From: Candidatus Thiodiazotropha sp. 'RUGA'
GTDB lineage: Bacteria > Pseudomonadota > Gammaproteobacteria > Chromatiales > Chromatiaceae
Length of the DNA stretch: 64,000 nucleotides
Assembly: GCA_016842065.1 (NCBI GenBank)
Contig: JAEPDS010000001.1
Span: 152,293-216,292 of the forward strand
Direction: 5' to 3'
Shown here: piece by piece, positions 36,776-46,462 of the stretch
Numbering within the stretch: position 1 is the stretch's first letter
How the letters are laid out: the number at the start of each line of letters is the position of its first letter
Position numbers and translations under genes: made by a program
The notes under the pieces: generated by a model
What the model saw: only the letters and a program-made list of their open reading frames with translations
Told to the model about the DNA's origin: nothing
Database searches by the model: none

Positions 36776-38072
36776 ATTCAAGCGCCGTCGTCGCGAACTG
36801 ATGCGAATGATGGGGCCTGGCAGTATTGCGATTTTACCCACTGCACCACTGCTGATCCGTAACCGGGATGTCCACTTTCCCTACCGGCCGGATAGCGATT
36901 TTTTCTACCTGACCGGTTTCCCTGAACCTGAAGCGGTGCTGGTATTGATACCTGGGCGTAAGCAGGCTGAGTATATTCTGTTCAACCGGGAGTCGGATCC
37001 GGTGAAGGAGTTGTGGGATGGAGCGCGTGCAGGACAGGAGGGTGCCTGTGATAAATATGGCGCCGACGACTCTTTCCCGATCGGTGACCTGAATGACATT
37101 TTGCCACGCATGCTGGAACAGTGTGAGCGGATTTTCTATGTCATGGGCTGTAACCCGAAATTCGACAAGTCTCTGTCTGAGTGGATCAATGCGATTCGAT
37201 GCGAATCGCGTAGCGGTGCCCAGGGGCCAGTCGAGATTATTGCGCTTGATCACTATCTGCACGAGATGAGGCTCTACAAGAGTCGTTCTGAGTTGAAGGT
37301 TATGAGGCAGGCTGCACGGATATCAGCTAAAGCACATAAAAAGGTCATGCAGAGTTGCAAGCCGGGTGTCTGGGAGTATCAACTCGAAGCCGAGTTTGTC
37401 AGAGAGTGCAGCCATCAAGGTGGCCGGGCGCAAGCCTATCCACCGATTGTCGGTGCCGGCGCAAATGCCTGTACCCTGCACTACATCGATAACAAATGTC
37501 AGACTCAGACAAAACAGATGTTGCTCATCGATGCAGGTTGTGAGTATGACTACTATGCCTCAGACATAACCCGCAGCTATCCGGTAAACGGTCGATTTTC
37601 CGAGCCGCAACGTCAACTCTATGAGTTGGTTTTGGCTGCTCAGGATGCCGCCATTGAAAAGGTCAAACCGGGTAACCACTGGAATGATCCGCATGATGCG
37701 GCGGTCAGGACGATTACCCGTGGTTTGATCAAGCTGGGAATCATTAAGGGAACCCTGGCAAAGTCGATACGCGAAGAGAAATATAAACCCTTCTTTCCTC
37801 ATCGTACCGGCCACTGGCTGGGTATGGATGTTCATGATGTGGGGGATTACAAGGTGGATGGGGCCTGGCGAATGTTCGAGCCCGGCATGGCGTTAACCAT
37901 CGAGCCCGGCATCTATATTCCAACCGGTAGCAAGGGCGTTGCGAAGAAGTGGTGGAATATCGGGATCCGTATTGAGGATGATGTGGTTGTCACCAAGGAG
38001 GGTTGCGATGTGTTGACCAAAGATGTTCCAAAGCGTGTTGCAGAGATTGAATCGTTAATGGCCTCAGTATGA
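36762..38072 (+). CDS. pepP: Xaa-Pro aminopeptidase PepP
   Basis: A 436-residue dinuclear-metal (Mn2+) aminopeptidase P that removes N-terminal residues preceding proline. An N-terminal creatinase-like domain (about 1-170) is followed by the pita-bread catalytic domain. The five metal ligands are visible: Asp in LLIDAGCEYD, Asp in ASDITRSYPV, His in PHRTGHWLG, Glu in TIEPGIYIP and Glu in GIRIEDDVVV. It overlaps ygfB by 14 bp and ubiH by 4 bp, so it is in the middle of the operon. Length close to the E. coli enzyme (441). Confidence 0.95.
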   Translation: MQMSEFKRRRRELMRMMGPGSIAILPTAPLLIRNRDVHFPYRPDSDFFYLTGFPEPEAVLVLIPGRKQAEYILFNRESDPVKELWDGARAGQEGACDKYGADDSFPIGDLNDILPRMLEQCERIFYVMGCNPKFDKSLSEWINAIRCESRSGAQGPVEIIALDHYLHEMRLYKSRSELKVMRQAARISAKAHKKVMQSCKPGVWEYQLEAEFVRECSHQGGRAQAYPPIVGAGANACTLHYIDNKCQTQTKQMLLIDAGCEYDYYASDITRSYPVNGRFSEPQRQLYELVLAAQDAAIEKVKPGNHWNDPHDAAVRTITRGLIKLGIIKGTLAKSIREEKYKPFFPHRTGHWLGMDVHDVGDYKVDGAWRMFEPGMALTIEPGIYIPTGSKGVAKKWWNIGIRIEDDVVVTKEGCDVLTKDVPKRVAEIESLMASV

Positions 38073-39289
38073 TTGTTCAACAGGATATTCTAATCGTTGG
38101 CGGAGGTATGGTCGGCGCCAGTCTGGCTCACGCCTTGAGTGGACACGGTTACAAAATAGGTGTGATTGAGGCCTGGCCACTGAGTTCCTCCAGCCAACCA
38201 AGCTATGATGACCGGGTGATCGCGCTCTCCTGGGGCAGTCGTCTGATTCTTCAGGCGATGGGTGTCTGGCAGGGTATCGAAACGGTTGCGCACCCGATTC
38301 TGGATATTCATATCTCGGATCGGGGGCACTTCGGTTTCACCCGATTGAATCACCGTCAGGAAGGGGTCGATGCCTTAGGCTATGTGGTGACGGCAAAATC
38401 GCTCGGCAATGCATTACTGAGAGAGCTCGATCAACGCCAGGATGTAGAGCTGATCTGTCCCGCAGAGTTGAAGAGTTTTGCCGTTTCTGACAATGGTGTG
38501 GAGGCAAGGATCGAGCAGGATGGTCGTGAGCAACGCATCAATGCCCGCTTACTGGTTGCTGCAGACGGTGGGGATTCACTGGTTCGTCGCTTCCTGTCGA
38601 TTCCTCTGAAAGAGAAAAGTTATGGGCAGACGGCAATAATCGCCAATCTGAGTTGTGATCGTGAGCATCGGTCTGTCGCCTATGAGCGTTTCACCGATAC
38701 CGGTCCTTTAGCCCTGTTGCCGATGACGGATGAGCGTCTCTCAATGGTATGGACGGCTGAAGACCATCAGGTGGCGGAGTTGATGGGGCTGAGTGACCAG
38801 GCCTTTCTGGATCGCTTGCAGGATCGGTTTGGTTACCGGCTGGGCCGATTGGAGCGGTTGGGTAAGCGGGTGGCCTATCCACTGCGATTGCGTCAGGCGG
38901 CCGAGCAGGTCAGGTCGCGTATTGCCTTGATCGGAAATGCGGCCCATGCGATACATCCGGTAACCGGGCAGGGATTCAACCTTGGTTTGCGGGATGTTGC
39001 CGGACTGGCGGATCTGCTGGTTGAGGCAGCAAAGCATGGCCGGGATCCTGGTGACCTTGAACTGCTGAATGAGTATCGGCAGTGGCGTGAGAGGGATCAG
39101 AATCGGGTGGCGGCGATTACCGACAGTCTGGCGCGATTGTTTGCAAACCCGTTCGGGCCTTTGCGACTCATGCGAAACCTGGGCTTGGTAGGTCTCGATC
39201 TGATGCCTGGACTCAAACATCAGGTTGCCAGGCAGTTTATGGGACTGAATGGACGATTATCAAAACTGGGCAGAGGAGTATCACTATGA
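38069..39289 (+). CDS. ubiH: 2-octaprenyl-6-methoxyphenol hydroxylase UbiH
   Basis: A 406-residue FAD-dependent monooxygenase of ubiquinone biosynthesis, expected to hydroxylate C1 of the ring. Motifs are GGGMVGASLAHAL (FAD Rossmann), LLVAADGGDSLVRR (DG motif) and ALIGNAAHAIHPVTGQGFNLGLRD (GD-type FAD ribityl site, here GNAAH). Membrane-peripheral, part of the Ubi complex. It overlaps pepP and the next hydroxylase by 4 bp each. The order pepP-ubiH-ubiI identifies it as UbiH. Confidence 0.92.
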   Translation: MIVQQDILIVGGGMVGASLAHALSGHGYKIGVIEAWPLSSSSQPSYDDRVIALSWGSRLILQAMGVWQGIETVAHPILDIHISDRGHFGFTRLNHRQEGVDALGYVVTAKSLGNALLRELDQRQDVELICPAELKSFAVSDNGVEARIEQDGREQRINARLLVAADGGDSLVRRFLSIPLKEKSYGQTAIIANLSCDREHRSVAYERFTDTGPLALLPMTDERLSMVWTAEDHQVAELMGLSDQAFLDRLQDRFGYRLGRLERLGKRVAYPLRLRQAAEQVRSRIALIGNAAHAIHPVTGQGFNLGLRDVAGLADLLVEAAKHGRDPGDLELLNEYRQWRERDQNRVAAITDSLARLFANPFGPLRLMRNLGLVGLDLMPGLKHQVARQFMGLNGRLSKLGRGVSL

Positions 39290-40497
39290 CGAATTCCCCG
39301 TCCACTGTTGACCTGCTGATTGTTGGCGGCGGGATGGTTGGCAGTGCTTTGGCATGCGCCATGGCTGAGGCTGGCTTTGAGGTTACGCTAATTGATGTCA
39401 GGGAGCCTGCTCGGAGCTGGCCGGAGGATGAGGTCGATCTGAGAGTTTCCGCATTGACCCGGGCTTCACAGCGAATTCTTGAAAACCTGCAGGCCTGGCC
39501 CCGGATGGCTGAGATGCGGGTCAGTGCCTATGACAAAATGGAAGTATGGGATGCCGGCGGTAACGGGCGGATACATTTCAGTGCTGCTGAGATCGGTGAG
39601 ATGGACCTGGGGCATATTGTGGAAAACCGGGTGACCCAGCTGGCTCTGTGGGAGCGTCTGGAGTCCTATCCCAACGTTCAGCTGCGCTTTCCGGAAAGAA
39701 TCAGCAATCTGTTTTTAGGAGAGTCGCCAGAGGTTGAATTGCAGAGCGGTGAGCGGTTGACCGCAAAGCTGGTTGTGGCCGCCGATGGTCGGGACTCTGA
39801 GGTCAGGCACCTGGCTGGAATCGATACCCGGGGTTGGGAGTATGATCAGCACGCCATTGTGGCCACCATTACCCCACAGCGGTTTCACGAAAATACCGCC
39901 CGCCAGCGCTTCATGAGTTCTGGGCCACTCGCTCTGTTACCGATCGATGATGGCCGCTGTTCCATTGTCTGGTCCACCAGTCCGACCCATGGCGAGTCAT
40001 TGATGTCACTGGATGATGCCGGTTTTTGTCAGGAGCTGACCCAGGCCAGTGAAGCGGTTTTGGGCTCGATTCAGGCAACTGGCCCGAGAGGGTTGTTTCC
40101 GCTGCGACTCGAACATGCGGATACCTATATTCAACCGGGCCTGGCGCTTATCGGTGATGCGGCCCATGCTATGCATCCACTGGCGGGGCAGGGTGTCAAT
40201 CTGGGCCTTATGGATGCCATGACGCTGGCGGATGTCTTGACCGAGGCGGGTGTGGCTGGCAGGTCGGTCGGATCGATGGCGACACTGCGTCGCTATGAAC
40301 GAGCCAGGAAGGGGGCAAATATCGCCATGCTGGGTGCTATGGATGGCTTTAAGCGGTTGTTTAGCAACGAAGTGCCGCCGTTGCGCCTAATCCGCAACCT
40401 GGGCTTGAATCTTGCCGACCGCTCCGGGTTCGTGAAGCACCAGATTATGCGACGTGCGATGGGGATGATCGGCGACAGGCCGAGGCTGGCCCGCTGA
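39286..40497 (+). CDS. ubiI: Ubiquinone C5-hydroxylase UbiI (VisC family)
   Basis: A 403-residue FAD monooxygenase paralogous to UbiH. It has GGGMVGSALACAM at the N terminus, VVAADGRDSEVRHLAG in the middle and ALIGDAAHAMHPLAGQGVNLGLMD toward the C terminus. In E. coli the gene after ubiH is ubiI, which hydroxylates C5. A UbiF-type C6 role is less likely because coq7 in this window supplies that step. Last gene of the ygfB operon; the glycine riboswitch begins about 95 bp later. Confidence 0.88.
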   Translation: MTNSPSTVDLLIVGGGMVGSALACAMAEAGFEVTLIDVREPARSWPEDEVDLRVSALTRASQRILENLQAWPRMAEMRVSAYDKMEVWDAGGNGRIHFSAAEIGEMDLGHIVENRVTQLALWERLESYPNVQLRFPERISNLFLGESPEVELQSGERLTAKLVVAADGRDSEVRHLAGIDTRGWEYDQHAIVATITPQRFHENTARQRFMSSGPLALLPIDDGRCSIVWSTSPTHGESLMSLDDAGFCQELTQASEAVLGSIQATGPRGLFPLRLEHADTYIQPGLALIGDAAHAMHPLAGQGVNLGLMDAMTLADVLTEAGVAGRSVGSMATLRRYERARKGANIAMLGAMDGFKRLFSNEVPPLRLIRNLGLNLADRSGFVKHQIMRRAMGMIGDRPRLAR

Positions 40498-40593
40498 TCA
40501 CAAGCCTGGAATCGGCAATTCAGCTGACAGTTTATGAGGTTTTTGCGGATTGGCAACAGCCTGGTAGAAGAGTATAGTCATTCCTCGATCCAC

Positions 40594-40812
40594 CCCCGTG
40601 GGAGAGAGCGGCTTAAAGCCGACGCCGAAGGCGCAAACCCGCCCGGAATCGCTCAGGCAAAAGGACCGTGGGGAGAAGCCAAGTAAACTCAATTAGGCTT
40701 AGGTCGACTCTGGAGAGTGGTGTAACAACACCCACCGACGGGGCAGGCGCGCAGCAGGTTGCCTAAACGACCTTGTATGCATGCGCCAAACTCTCAGGTT
40801 TTGGACAGAGGG
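40594..40812 (+). promoter_or_regulatory. Tandem glycine riboswitch
   Basis: Two glycine aptamers in series upstream of gcvT. Aptamer 1 (about 40594-40675) has CGTGGGAGAGAGCGG at its start and CGGAATCGCTCAGGCAAAAGGACCG near its end. Aptamer 2 (about 40703-40812) has CTCTGGAGAGTGG and CCAAACTCTCAGG...GGACAGAGG. A short linker separates them, as in known cooperative tandem switches. The terminator hairpin begins exactly where the aptamer-2 closing stem ends, so glycine binding probably controls read-through into gcvT. Glycine switches before gcv genes normally turn expression on. Confidence 0.95.
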
Positions 40813-40848
40813 GCGGCGCGGATGATCTCATCCGCGCCGCCCTTTTTT
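40811..40848 (+). terminator. Riboswitch-controlled terminator
   Basis: A 13-bp GC-rich stem (GGGCGGCGCGGAT / ATCCGCGCCGCCC) with a 6-nt loop and a T6 tail lies between the second glycine aptamer and gcvT. This is the expression platform of the riboswitch. Confidence 0.93.
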
Positions 40849-40896
40849 GTATGCAACCTTAACCCACGGGTTCAGGTTCAAACCGGGAGAAGTTTA

Positions 40897-41985
40897 ATGA
40901 ACAAACAGACCGTCCTCTATCCCAAGCATCAACAGATGGGAGCCAAACTGGTGCCCTTCGGTGGCTGGGAAATGCCTCTACATTATGGTTCCCAGCTTCA
41001 GGAACACCATCAGGTGCGCCAGGATGCGGGTATGTTCGATGTCTCACACATGACTGTTGTCGACCTGCAGGGCTCCGGGGTCAAATCCTATCTGCGCCAT
41101 CTGCTGGCCAACGATGTCGACCGTTTGAAGAATGAGGGTAAAGCGCTCTACTCCTGTATGCTGAATGAGCAGGGTGGTGTGGTGGATGACCTGATCGTCT
41201 ACTATCTGGGCGACGAGTGGTATCGCATGGTGGTGAATGCGGCCACCACTGAGAAAGATCTGGCGTGGATGGAGACGCAGTCTGGCGGGTTTGAACTGGA
41301 GATCACGCCACGCCGTGATCTGGCGATGATTGCGGTACAGGGGCCGAATGCGAAAGCAAAGACTCTGCCGTTACTCTCGGAAAAATTACAGCAGGCTGGT
41401 GAGCTGAAGCCTTTCAATGCCCTGGCCGATGGGGATTGGTTTGTCGCCAGTACCGGTTATACCGGTGAGGATGGCTTCGAAATCATGGTGCCTGGCGATC
41501 AGGCTGCCGACTTCTGGCAGGCGCTGAGTGATGCGGGAGTTGCGCCCTGTGGTCTGGGTGCGAGGGATACCCTGCGTCTTGAGGCGGGTATGAATCTCTA
41601 CGGTACCGACATGGATGATGAGATCTCCCCGCTTGAGGCAGGACTGGCCTGGACCGTGGCCTGGGAGCCGGCAGATCGACAATTCATCGGTCGCGGCCCC
41701 TTGGAAGCTCAGCGCAAGGATCCCGAGAAAAAGAAATTCATCGGTCTGGTCTTGACCGGACGAGGGGTGCTGCGTAACCATTTGAAACTGTTTAACGGAG
41801 AGCAGGAGATCGGTGAGATTACCTCAGGGGGCTTTTCACCCACCCTGGAGCGATCCATCGCTTTTGCTCGTGTATCGCCTGATGTTGGAGAGAGCTGTGA
41901 TGTTGAGATTCGCGGCAAACGGGTTCCGGCTCAGGTAGTGAAACCACCTTTCGCACGTCAGGGTAAAGCTGTCCTGGCGCTGTAA
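40897..41985 (+). CDS. gcvT: Glycine cleavage system T protein (aminomethyltransferase)
   Basis: A 362-residue T protein that moves the aminomethyl carbon from lipoyl-GcvH to tetrahydrofolate, releasing ammonia and forming methylene-THF. ATG 40897, with GGGAGAAG just upstream, gives [31 protein letters not shown], the normal start; the frame upstream is riboswitch sequence. The folate-binding residues lie in [10 protein letters not shown], and [16 protein letters not shown] is the family signature. First gene of gcvT-H-PA-PB, under glycine control. Confidence 0.96.
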   Translation: MNKQTVLYPKHQQMGAKLVPFGGWEMPLHYGSQLQEHHQVRQDAGMFDVSHMTVVDLQGSGVKSYLRHLLANDVDRLKNEGKALYSCMLNEQGGVVDDLIVYYLGDEWYRMVVNAATTEKDLAWMETQSGGFELEITPRRDLAMIAVQGPNAKAKTLPLLSEKLQQAGELKPFNALADGDWFVASTGYTGEDGFEIMVPGDQAADFWQALSDAGVAPCGLGARDTLRLEAGMNLYGTDMDDEISPLEAGLAWTVAWEPADRQFIGRGPLEAQRKDPEKKKFIGLVLTGRGVLRNHLKLFNGEQEIGEITSGGFSPTLERSIAFARVSPDVGESCDVEIRGKRVPAQVVKPPFARQGKAVLAL

Positions 41986-42018
41986 CAATCGATCAATATT
42001 TTTCTAAAGGATAGTCAC

Positions 42019-42411
42019 ATGAGTAATACACCCACCGACCGCCGTTATGCGAAATCCCACGAATGGATAAAAGATGAAGGTGACGGCAGTCTGACCATCG
42101 GAATTACCGATCACGCACAGGAGTTGCTGGGTGATCTGGTGTTTGTCGATCTACCGGAAGTCGGTCAGTCTCTTGACGCCGGGGGCGATTGCGCCGTCGT
42201 TGAATCAGTCAAGGCGGCCTCGGATGTCTACAGTCCGGTAAGCGGTGAAGTGATCGCAATCAACGATGCTCTGGATGGCGCACCCGAGACGATCAATGAG
42301 GATGCCTTCGGTGATGGCTGGATGTTTAAAGTCAAAGCATCCGACATGTCTGAACTGGACGGCCTGCTGGATGCTGAGGGCTATGACGCCCTGGTGGCTG
42401 AGGAAGAGTAG
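42019..42411 (+). CDS. gcvH: Glycine cleavage system H protein
   Basis: A 130-residue lipoyl carrier shuttling the methylamine group between the P, T and L proteins. The lipoylated lysine is Lys65 in the VESVKAASD motif, in the usual hairpin. HEWI near the N terminus and a GDGWMF segment toward the end are conserved. Full length, cytoplasmic, between gcvT and gcvPA with short gaps. Confidence 0.97.
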   Translation: MSNTPTDRRYAKSHEWIKDEGDGSLTIGITDHAQELLGDLVFVDLPEVGQSLDAGGDCAVVESVKAASDVYSPVSGEVIAINDALDGAPETINEDAFGDGWMFKVKASDMSELDGLLDAEGYDALVAEEE

Positions 42412-42449
42412 GACGCAGGGTTTTAATACAAGCGATTGACGAGGCGGAT

Positions 42450-43832
42450 ATGCCATTTATCCCACACACAGAAGATGATATTCAGGAGATGCTGGCGACC
42501 ATCGGGGTCGATAGTATCGATGACCTGTTTGATGAAATTCCAACTGAGCTTCGCTGCGGAGAGTTGCAGGAGATTCCCCCGGGATTGCCTGAGATGGAAG
42601 TGGCCAGTTTGATGCAGAGTCGTGCCCGTACCGACGGAGAGCCGGTCTGTTTCATCGGCGCGGGAGCCTATGATCACCATATCCCGGCAGCGGTCTGGGA
42701 GTTGACCACCAGGGGAGAGTTCTACACGGCCTATACCCCCTATCAGGCGGAGGCCAGTCAAGGTACTTTGCAGTTACTCTATGAGTTCCAGTCGATGATG
42801 ACCGGACTGACTGCAATGGATGTCTCCAATGCGTCTCTCTATGATGGTGCCTCAGCCTTGGCCGAAGCCGTCTTGATGGCAGTTAGAGGTAATCGCAAGT
42901 CCAAATCGAAACGGATTCTGTTGCCTGCAAATCTGCATCCGCACTATCGTCGGGTGGCCCACAGTATCGTCCGTAATCAGAAGATCGAACTGGTTGAAGT
43001 GGCTTATGACAAGTCGACCGGTCAGGTCGATATGGCGGATCTGGAAAAACATGCCGGCGAGGACTATGCCGCGTTAGTGATCCCCCAGCCAAACTTTTTC
43101 GGTGTTCTGGAACAGACCGATGCGTTGACCGACTGGGCTCATCAGAATGGCATGCTGGCCATCGCGGTCGTCAATCCTCTGGCCATGTCACTGCTCAAGC
43201 CGGCTGGTGAATGGGGTGGGCAGGGTGCCGATATCTGTTGTGGCGAAGGTCAGCCCCTGGGGGCTCCGCTTGCCTCAGGCGGACCCTATTTCGGTTTCCT
43301 CTGTTGCACCGACAAGCTGGTGCGACAGATGCCCGGACGGATCATCGGCAAGACCGTGGATATGGATGGCAAGCCCGGTTACGCCTTGACCCTGCAGGCC
43401 CGTGAGCAGCATATCCGTCGCTCGAAAGCGACTTCGAACATCTGTACCAATCAGGGGCTGATGGTCACGGCTGCCACCATCCATATGTCCATCATGGGGG
43501 CTGAGGGCTTGCAGCGGGTTGCCGCAACTTCCCATGCCAATACTCAGAAACTCTCTCAGGCACTATCGAGTCTGCCTGGTGTGGAGCCGCTCTTCAGTGG
43601 GGCGGTGTTCCATGAGCAGGTCATGAAACTGCCGATCGAAACTGCGAATGCATTGGGCATGCTGGCAGCTGATGACGTGCTCGGTGGATTCGATCTGCAG
43701 GATGACTACCCGGAACTGGGTAATGCCGTATTGGTCTGTGCGACTGAATTGCGCAGTGATGATGATATTGAAAACTATCGGGGTAAGCTGGAGCGGGTGA
43801 TTCAATCACAAGCCCAGACGCTTTCTCAGTAG
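42450..43832 (+). CDS. gcvPA: Glycine dehydrogenase (decarboxylating) subunit 1
   Basis: A 460-residue N-terminal half of the P protein, encoded separately as in many non-enteric bacteria. It begins [15 protein letters not shown] and has [17 protein letters not shown] and the [18 protein letters not shown] segment typical of GcvPA. It forms a heterotetramer with GcvPB; the PLP lysine lies in the partner. A GAGG ribosome-binding site precedes the ATG; the gap to gcvPB is 18 bp. Confidence 0.96.
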   Translation: MPFIPHTEDDIQEMLATIGVDSIDDLFDEIPTELRCGELQEIPPGLPEMEVASLMQSRARTDGEPVCFIGAGAYDHHIPAAVWELTTRGEFYTAYTPYQAEASQGTLQLLYEFQSMMTGLTAMDVSNASLYDGASALAEAVLMAVRGNRKSKSKRILLPANLHPHYRRVAHSIVRNQKIELVEVAYDKSTGQVDMADLEKHAGEDYAALVIPQPNFFGVLEQTDALTDWAHQNGMLAIAVVNPLAMSLLKPAGEWGGQGADICCGEGQPLGAPLASGGPYFGFLCCTDKLVRQMPGRIIGKTVDMDGKPGYALTLQAREQHIRRSKATSNICTNQGLMVTAATIHMSIMGAEGLQRVAATSHANTQKLSQALSSLPGVEPLFSGAVFHEQVMKLPIETANALGMLAADDVLGGFDLQDDYPELGNAVLVCATELRSDDDIENYRGKLERVIQSQAQTLSQ

Positions 43833-43850
43833 TAACCGGATTGGTGAGTT

Positions 43851-45299
43851 ATGATTTACGATCATTCGCGAAAAGGTAGACGAGCCACTGCACAGGCTCC
43901 ATTGGAAAAACCTGAGCTGACAGGTATTCCTGCTGAGATGGTGCGTACCAGTCGGCCCAATCTGCCAGAGGTTTCCGAGATGCAGGCGGTCAGACACTTT
44001 ACCCGTCTGTCGCAGAAGAATTTCTCAATCGATACACACTTCTATCCATTGGGTTCCTGCACCATGAAGTATAACCCCAGGGCGTGCAATACCCTGGCGA
44101 GTCTGCCTGGGCTGAAGTCCCGGCATCCGCTGGCACCGGATACCCATAGTCAGGGTTTCATGGCCTGTCTCCACGATCTGCAGGAGATCCTGAAAAACGT
44201 TACCGGTATGCATGCGGTCTCCCTCTCCCCAGCGGCAGGTGCCCAGGGCGAATTTGCCGGTGTGGCGATGATTCGCGCCTATCACGATGCCCGGGGGGAT
44301 GATCAGCGTAGCGAGATTCTGGTGCCGGATGCGGCTCATGGCACCAACCCCGCGTCAGCGGTGATGTGCGGCTACAAAACCCGGGAGATTCCCACCGGAG
44401 CGGATGGGGATATCGATGTGGAGGCGCTGCGGGAAGCCTTGGGCCCGCAAACAGCGGGTATCATGTTAACCAACCCCTCCACGGTGGGTGTCTTCGAACG
44501 ACGCATCAAAGAGATTGCCAGCATGGTGCATGAGGCCGGTGGGCTGCTCTATTATGATGGCGCCAATCTGAATGCGATCCTGGGTAAGGTTCGCCCGGGT
44601 GACATGGGGTTTGATGTGATTCATATGAATCTGCATAAGACCTTTTCGACGCCACATGGTGGTGGTGGCCCTGGAGCGGGCCCAGTGGGTGTCAGCGAAC
44701 GCCTGGAGCCCTATCTGCCTGTACCCATGGTTGACTATGATGGTCAGGACTACCGTTGGCTGACCGAAAAGGATCAGCCGAATACCATTGGCCGGCTCTC
44801 CGCCTTTGCCGGTAATGCGGGTGTGCTGCTGCGTGCCTATGTCTACGCCCGTCTGTTGGGTCGTGAAGGTATGCATCGGGTTGCTGAGTTCTCCACACTG
44901 AACGCCAACTATCTGCTGAAGCGCTTGATGGAGGCCGGTTTCGATGCCGCCTATCCGGAGCGACGAGCCAGTCACGAATTTATTCTGACCCTGAAGAAGC
45001 AGGCCAAGGATCTGGATGTGAATACCATGGATTTCGCCAAACGCATGCTCGATTATGGTGTGCACGCTCCCACCACCTACTTCCCGCTGCTGGTGCCGGA
45101 GTGTTTGCTTATAGAGCCAACGGAGTCCGAGGCCAAAGAGGAGTTGGATCAGTTTGTCGAGATCATGCGCACCATCAAGCAGGAGGCTGAGAATCAGCCC
45201 GACCTGGTGAAACAGGCACCCCATACTATGCCGGTCAAACGTCTGGATGATGTGCGTGCGGCTAGGGAGCTGGATCTGGCCTATAAAGCTGAGGATTGA
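43851..45299 (+). CDS. gcvPB: Glycine dehydrogenase (decarboxylating) subunit 2
   Basis: A 482-residue PLP-bearing half of the P protein. It decarboxylates glycine and loads the aminomethyl group onto GcvH. The Schiff-base lysine is Lys263 in [18 protein letters not shown]. The N-terminal [14 protein letters not shown] and [12 protein letters not shown] motifs are conserved. Last gene of the gcv operon; no gcvL is present, so the cell must use the shared lipoamide dehydrogenase encoded elsewhere. A 329-codon reverse frame inside it is a shadow. Confidence 0.96.
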   Translation: MIYDHSRKGRRATAQAPLEKPELTGIPAEMVRTSRPNLPEVSEMQAVRHFTRLSQKNFSIDTHFYPLGSCTMKYNPRACNTLASLPGLKSRHPLAPDTHSQGFMACLHDLQEILKNVTGMHAVSLSPAAGAQGEFAGVAMIRAYHDARGDDQRSEILVPDAAHGTNPASAVMCGYKTREIPTGADGDIDVEALREALGPQTAGIMLTNPSTVGVFERRIKEIASMVHEAGGLLYYDGANLNAILGKVRPGDMGFDVIHMNLHKTFSTPHGGGGPGAGPVGVSERLEPYLPVPMVDYDGQDYRWLTEKDQPNTIGRLSAFAGNAGVLLRAYVYARLLGREGMHRVAEFSTLNANYLLKRLMEAGFDAAYPERRASHEFILTLKKQAKDLDVNTMDFAKRMLDYGVHAPTTYFPLLVPECLLIEPTESEAKEELDQFVEIMRTIKQEAENQPDLVKQAPHTMPVKRLDDVRAARELDLAYKAED

Positions 45300-45464
45300 T
45301 TGTGCAGGATTGTGGCGCAGCGGATCGACGCAAATCAGCCTGAACCTGTCACTCATGTCATCTGTGGCGCTGCTCTCGCCACGATGGCATTGGGATGGCA
45401 CCTTCAGTCTTGGATCGCTGTACAATAGCAATCTTTGTAACAGTTTAAAGGACAAGAGGCAGTT

Positions 45465-46397
45465 ATGTCGGCTCTGATCTGCGGCTCATTCGCATTCGAT
45501 ACCATCATGGTCTTTCATGACCATTTCAAACACCACATCCTTCCAGAGCAGGTACATATCCTGAATGTCTCTTTCCTGGTTCCTGATATGCGTCGGGAGT
45601 TCGGTGGTTGCGCCGGAAACATTGCCTACAACCTGAATATGCTGGGTGGGGAGGGTAAGCCGGTCGGAACCGTCGGTGACGATTTCGAACCCTATGCAAA
45701 ATGGATGGATGAGTGTGGTGTCAGCCGGGATCATATTCGAGTGGTTCCTGGCAGCTATACCGCTCAGGCCTATATCACCACGGATAAAGACGATAATCAG
45801 ATCACCGCTTTTCATCCCGGTGCAATGAACCAGGCACACGAGATCGATGTCTCAAAGATCGATGATTGCAGCTTGGGGATGGTCTCGCCAGACGGCAGAC
45901 AGGGCATGTTGGAGCATGCCGCACAGTTCGCGGAATCCGACGTGCCTTTTATTTTTGACCCTGGTCAAGGCATGCCGATGTTCGATGGCGATAGTCTGCT
46001 GAAGTTTGCTGAGCAGGCTACCTGGATGGCATTCAATGACTATGAAGCGATGCTGATGCAGGAGAGAACCGGCAAGAGCCTGAAGCAGTTGGCGGAGATG
46101 GTGGAGGCTGTCATTGTCACCCGGGGAGCTGAAGGATCAGAGATCGTTACCCGGGACGCATCATTTCAGATTCCCAATGCGCCGGTGAAAGCGGTGGTTG
46201 ATCCTACCGGATGTGGTGATGCTTACCGGGCGGGGCTGATCTATGGCCTGATGAACGAGATGGACTGGCAAACCACAGGTCGAATTGCCTCTTTGATGGG
46301 GGCAGTCAAGGTTGAGCAGGCTGGGACACAAAACCATATCATCTCTGCCGAATCCTTTGCGCATCGTTTTGAAAAAGCATTTGATTATCGATTTTGA
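45465..46397 (+). CDS. PfkB-family carbohydrate/nucleoside kinase (adenosine kinase-like)
   Basis: A 310-residue ribokinase-fold kinase. The N-terminal GGxxxN-type motif is REFGGCAGNIAYNLNMLGG, and the anion hole/catalytic base motif is VVDPTGCGDAYRAGL (consensus DTxGAGD, with Asp as base). Annotators usually call this subgroup adenosine kinase, but the true substrate is uncertain. An AAGAGG ribosome-binding site precedes the ATG. It is separated from gcvPB by 165 bp and from moeA by 65 bp, so it may be its own unit. Linkage to folate/purine genes would suit adenosine salvage. Confidence 0.8.
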   Translation: MSALICGSFAFDTIMVFHDHFKHHILPEQVHILNVSFLVPDMRREFGGCAGNIAYNLNMLGGEGKPVGTVGDDFEPYAKWMDECGVSRDHIRVVPGSYTAQAYITTDKDDNQITAFHPGAMNQAHEIDVSKIDDCSLGMVSPDGRQGMLEHAAQFAESDVPFIFDPGQGMPMFDGDSLLKFAEQATWMAFNDYEAMLMQERTGKSLKQLAEMVEAVIVTRGAEGSEIVTRDASFQIPNAPVKAVVDPTGCGDAYRAGLIYGLMNEMDWQTTGRIASLMGAVKVEQAGTQNHIISAESFAHRFEKAFDYRF

Positions 46398-46462
46398 ACT
46401 ATTCAATCAATCCCTGCTGAACCCACTGGGTTCGGGTTAACAGATCCTTGGAGAGGTATGAG

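Noticed and set aside
40759..40896. 46-residue upstream extension of gcvT
   Set aside because: Lies within the glycine riboswitch and terminator; a good ribosome-binding site precedes ATG 40897.
44466..45455. 329-codon reverse-strand frame across gcvPB
   Set aside because: Lies wholly antisense to well-conserved gcvPB; no start signal or family resemblance. A shadow of codon bias.
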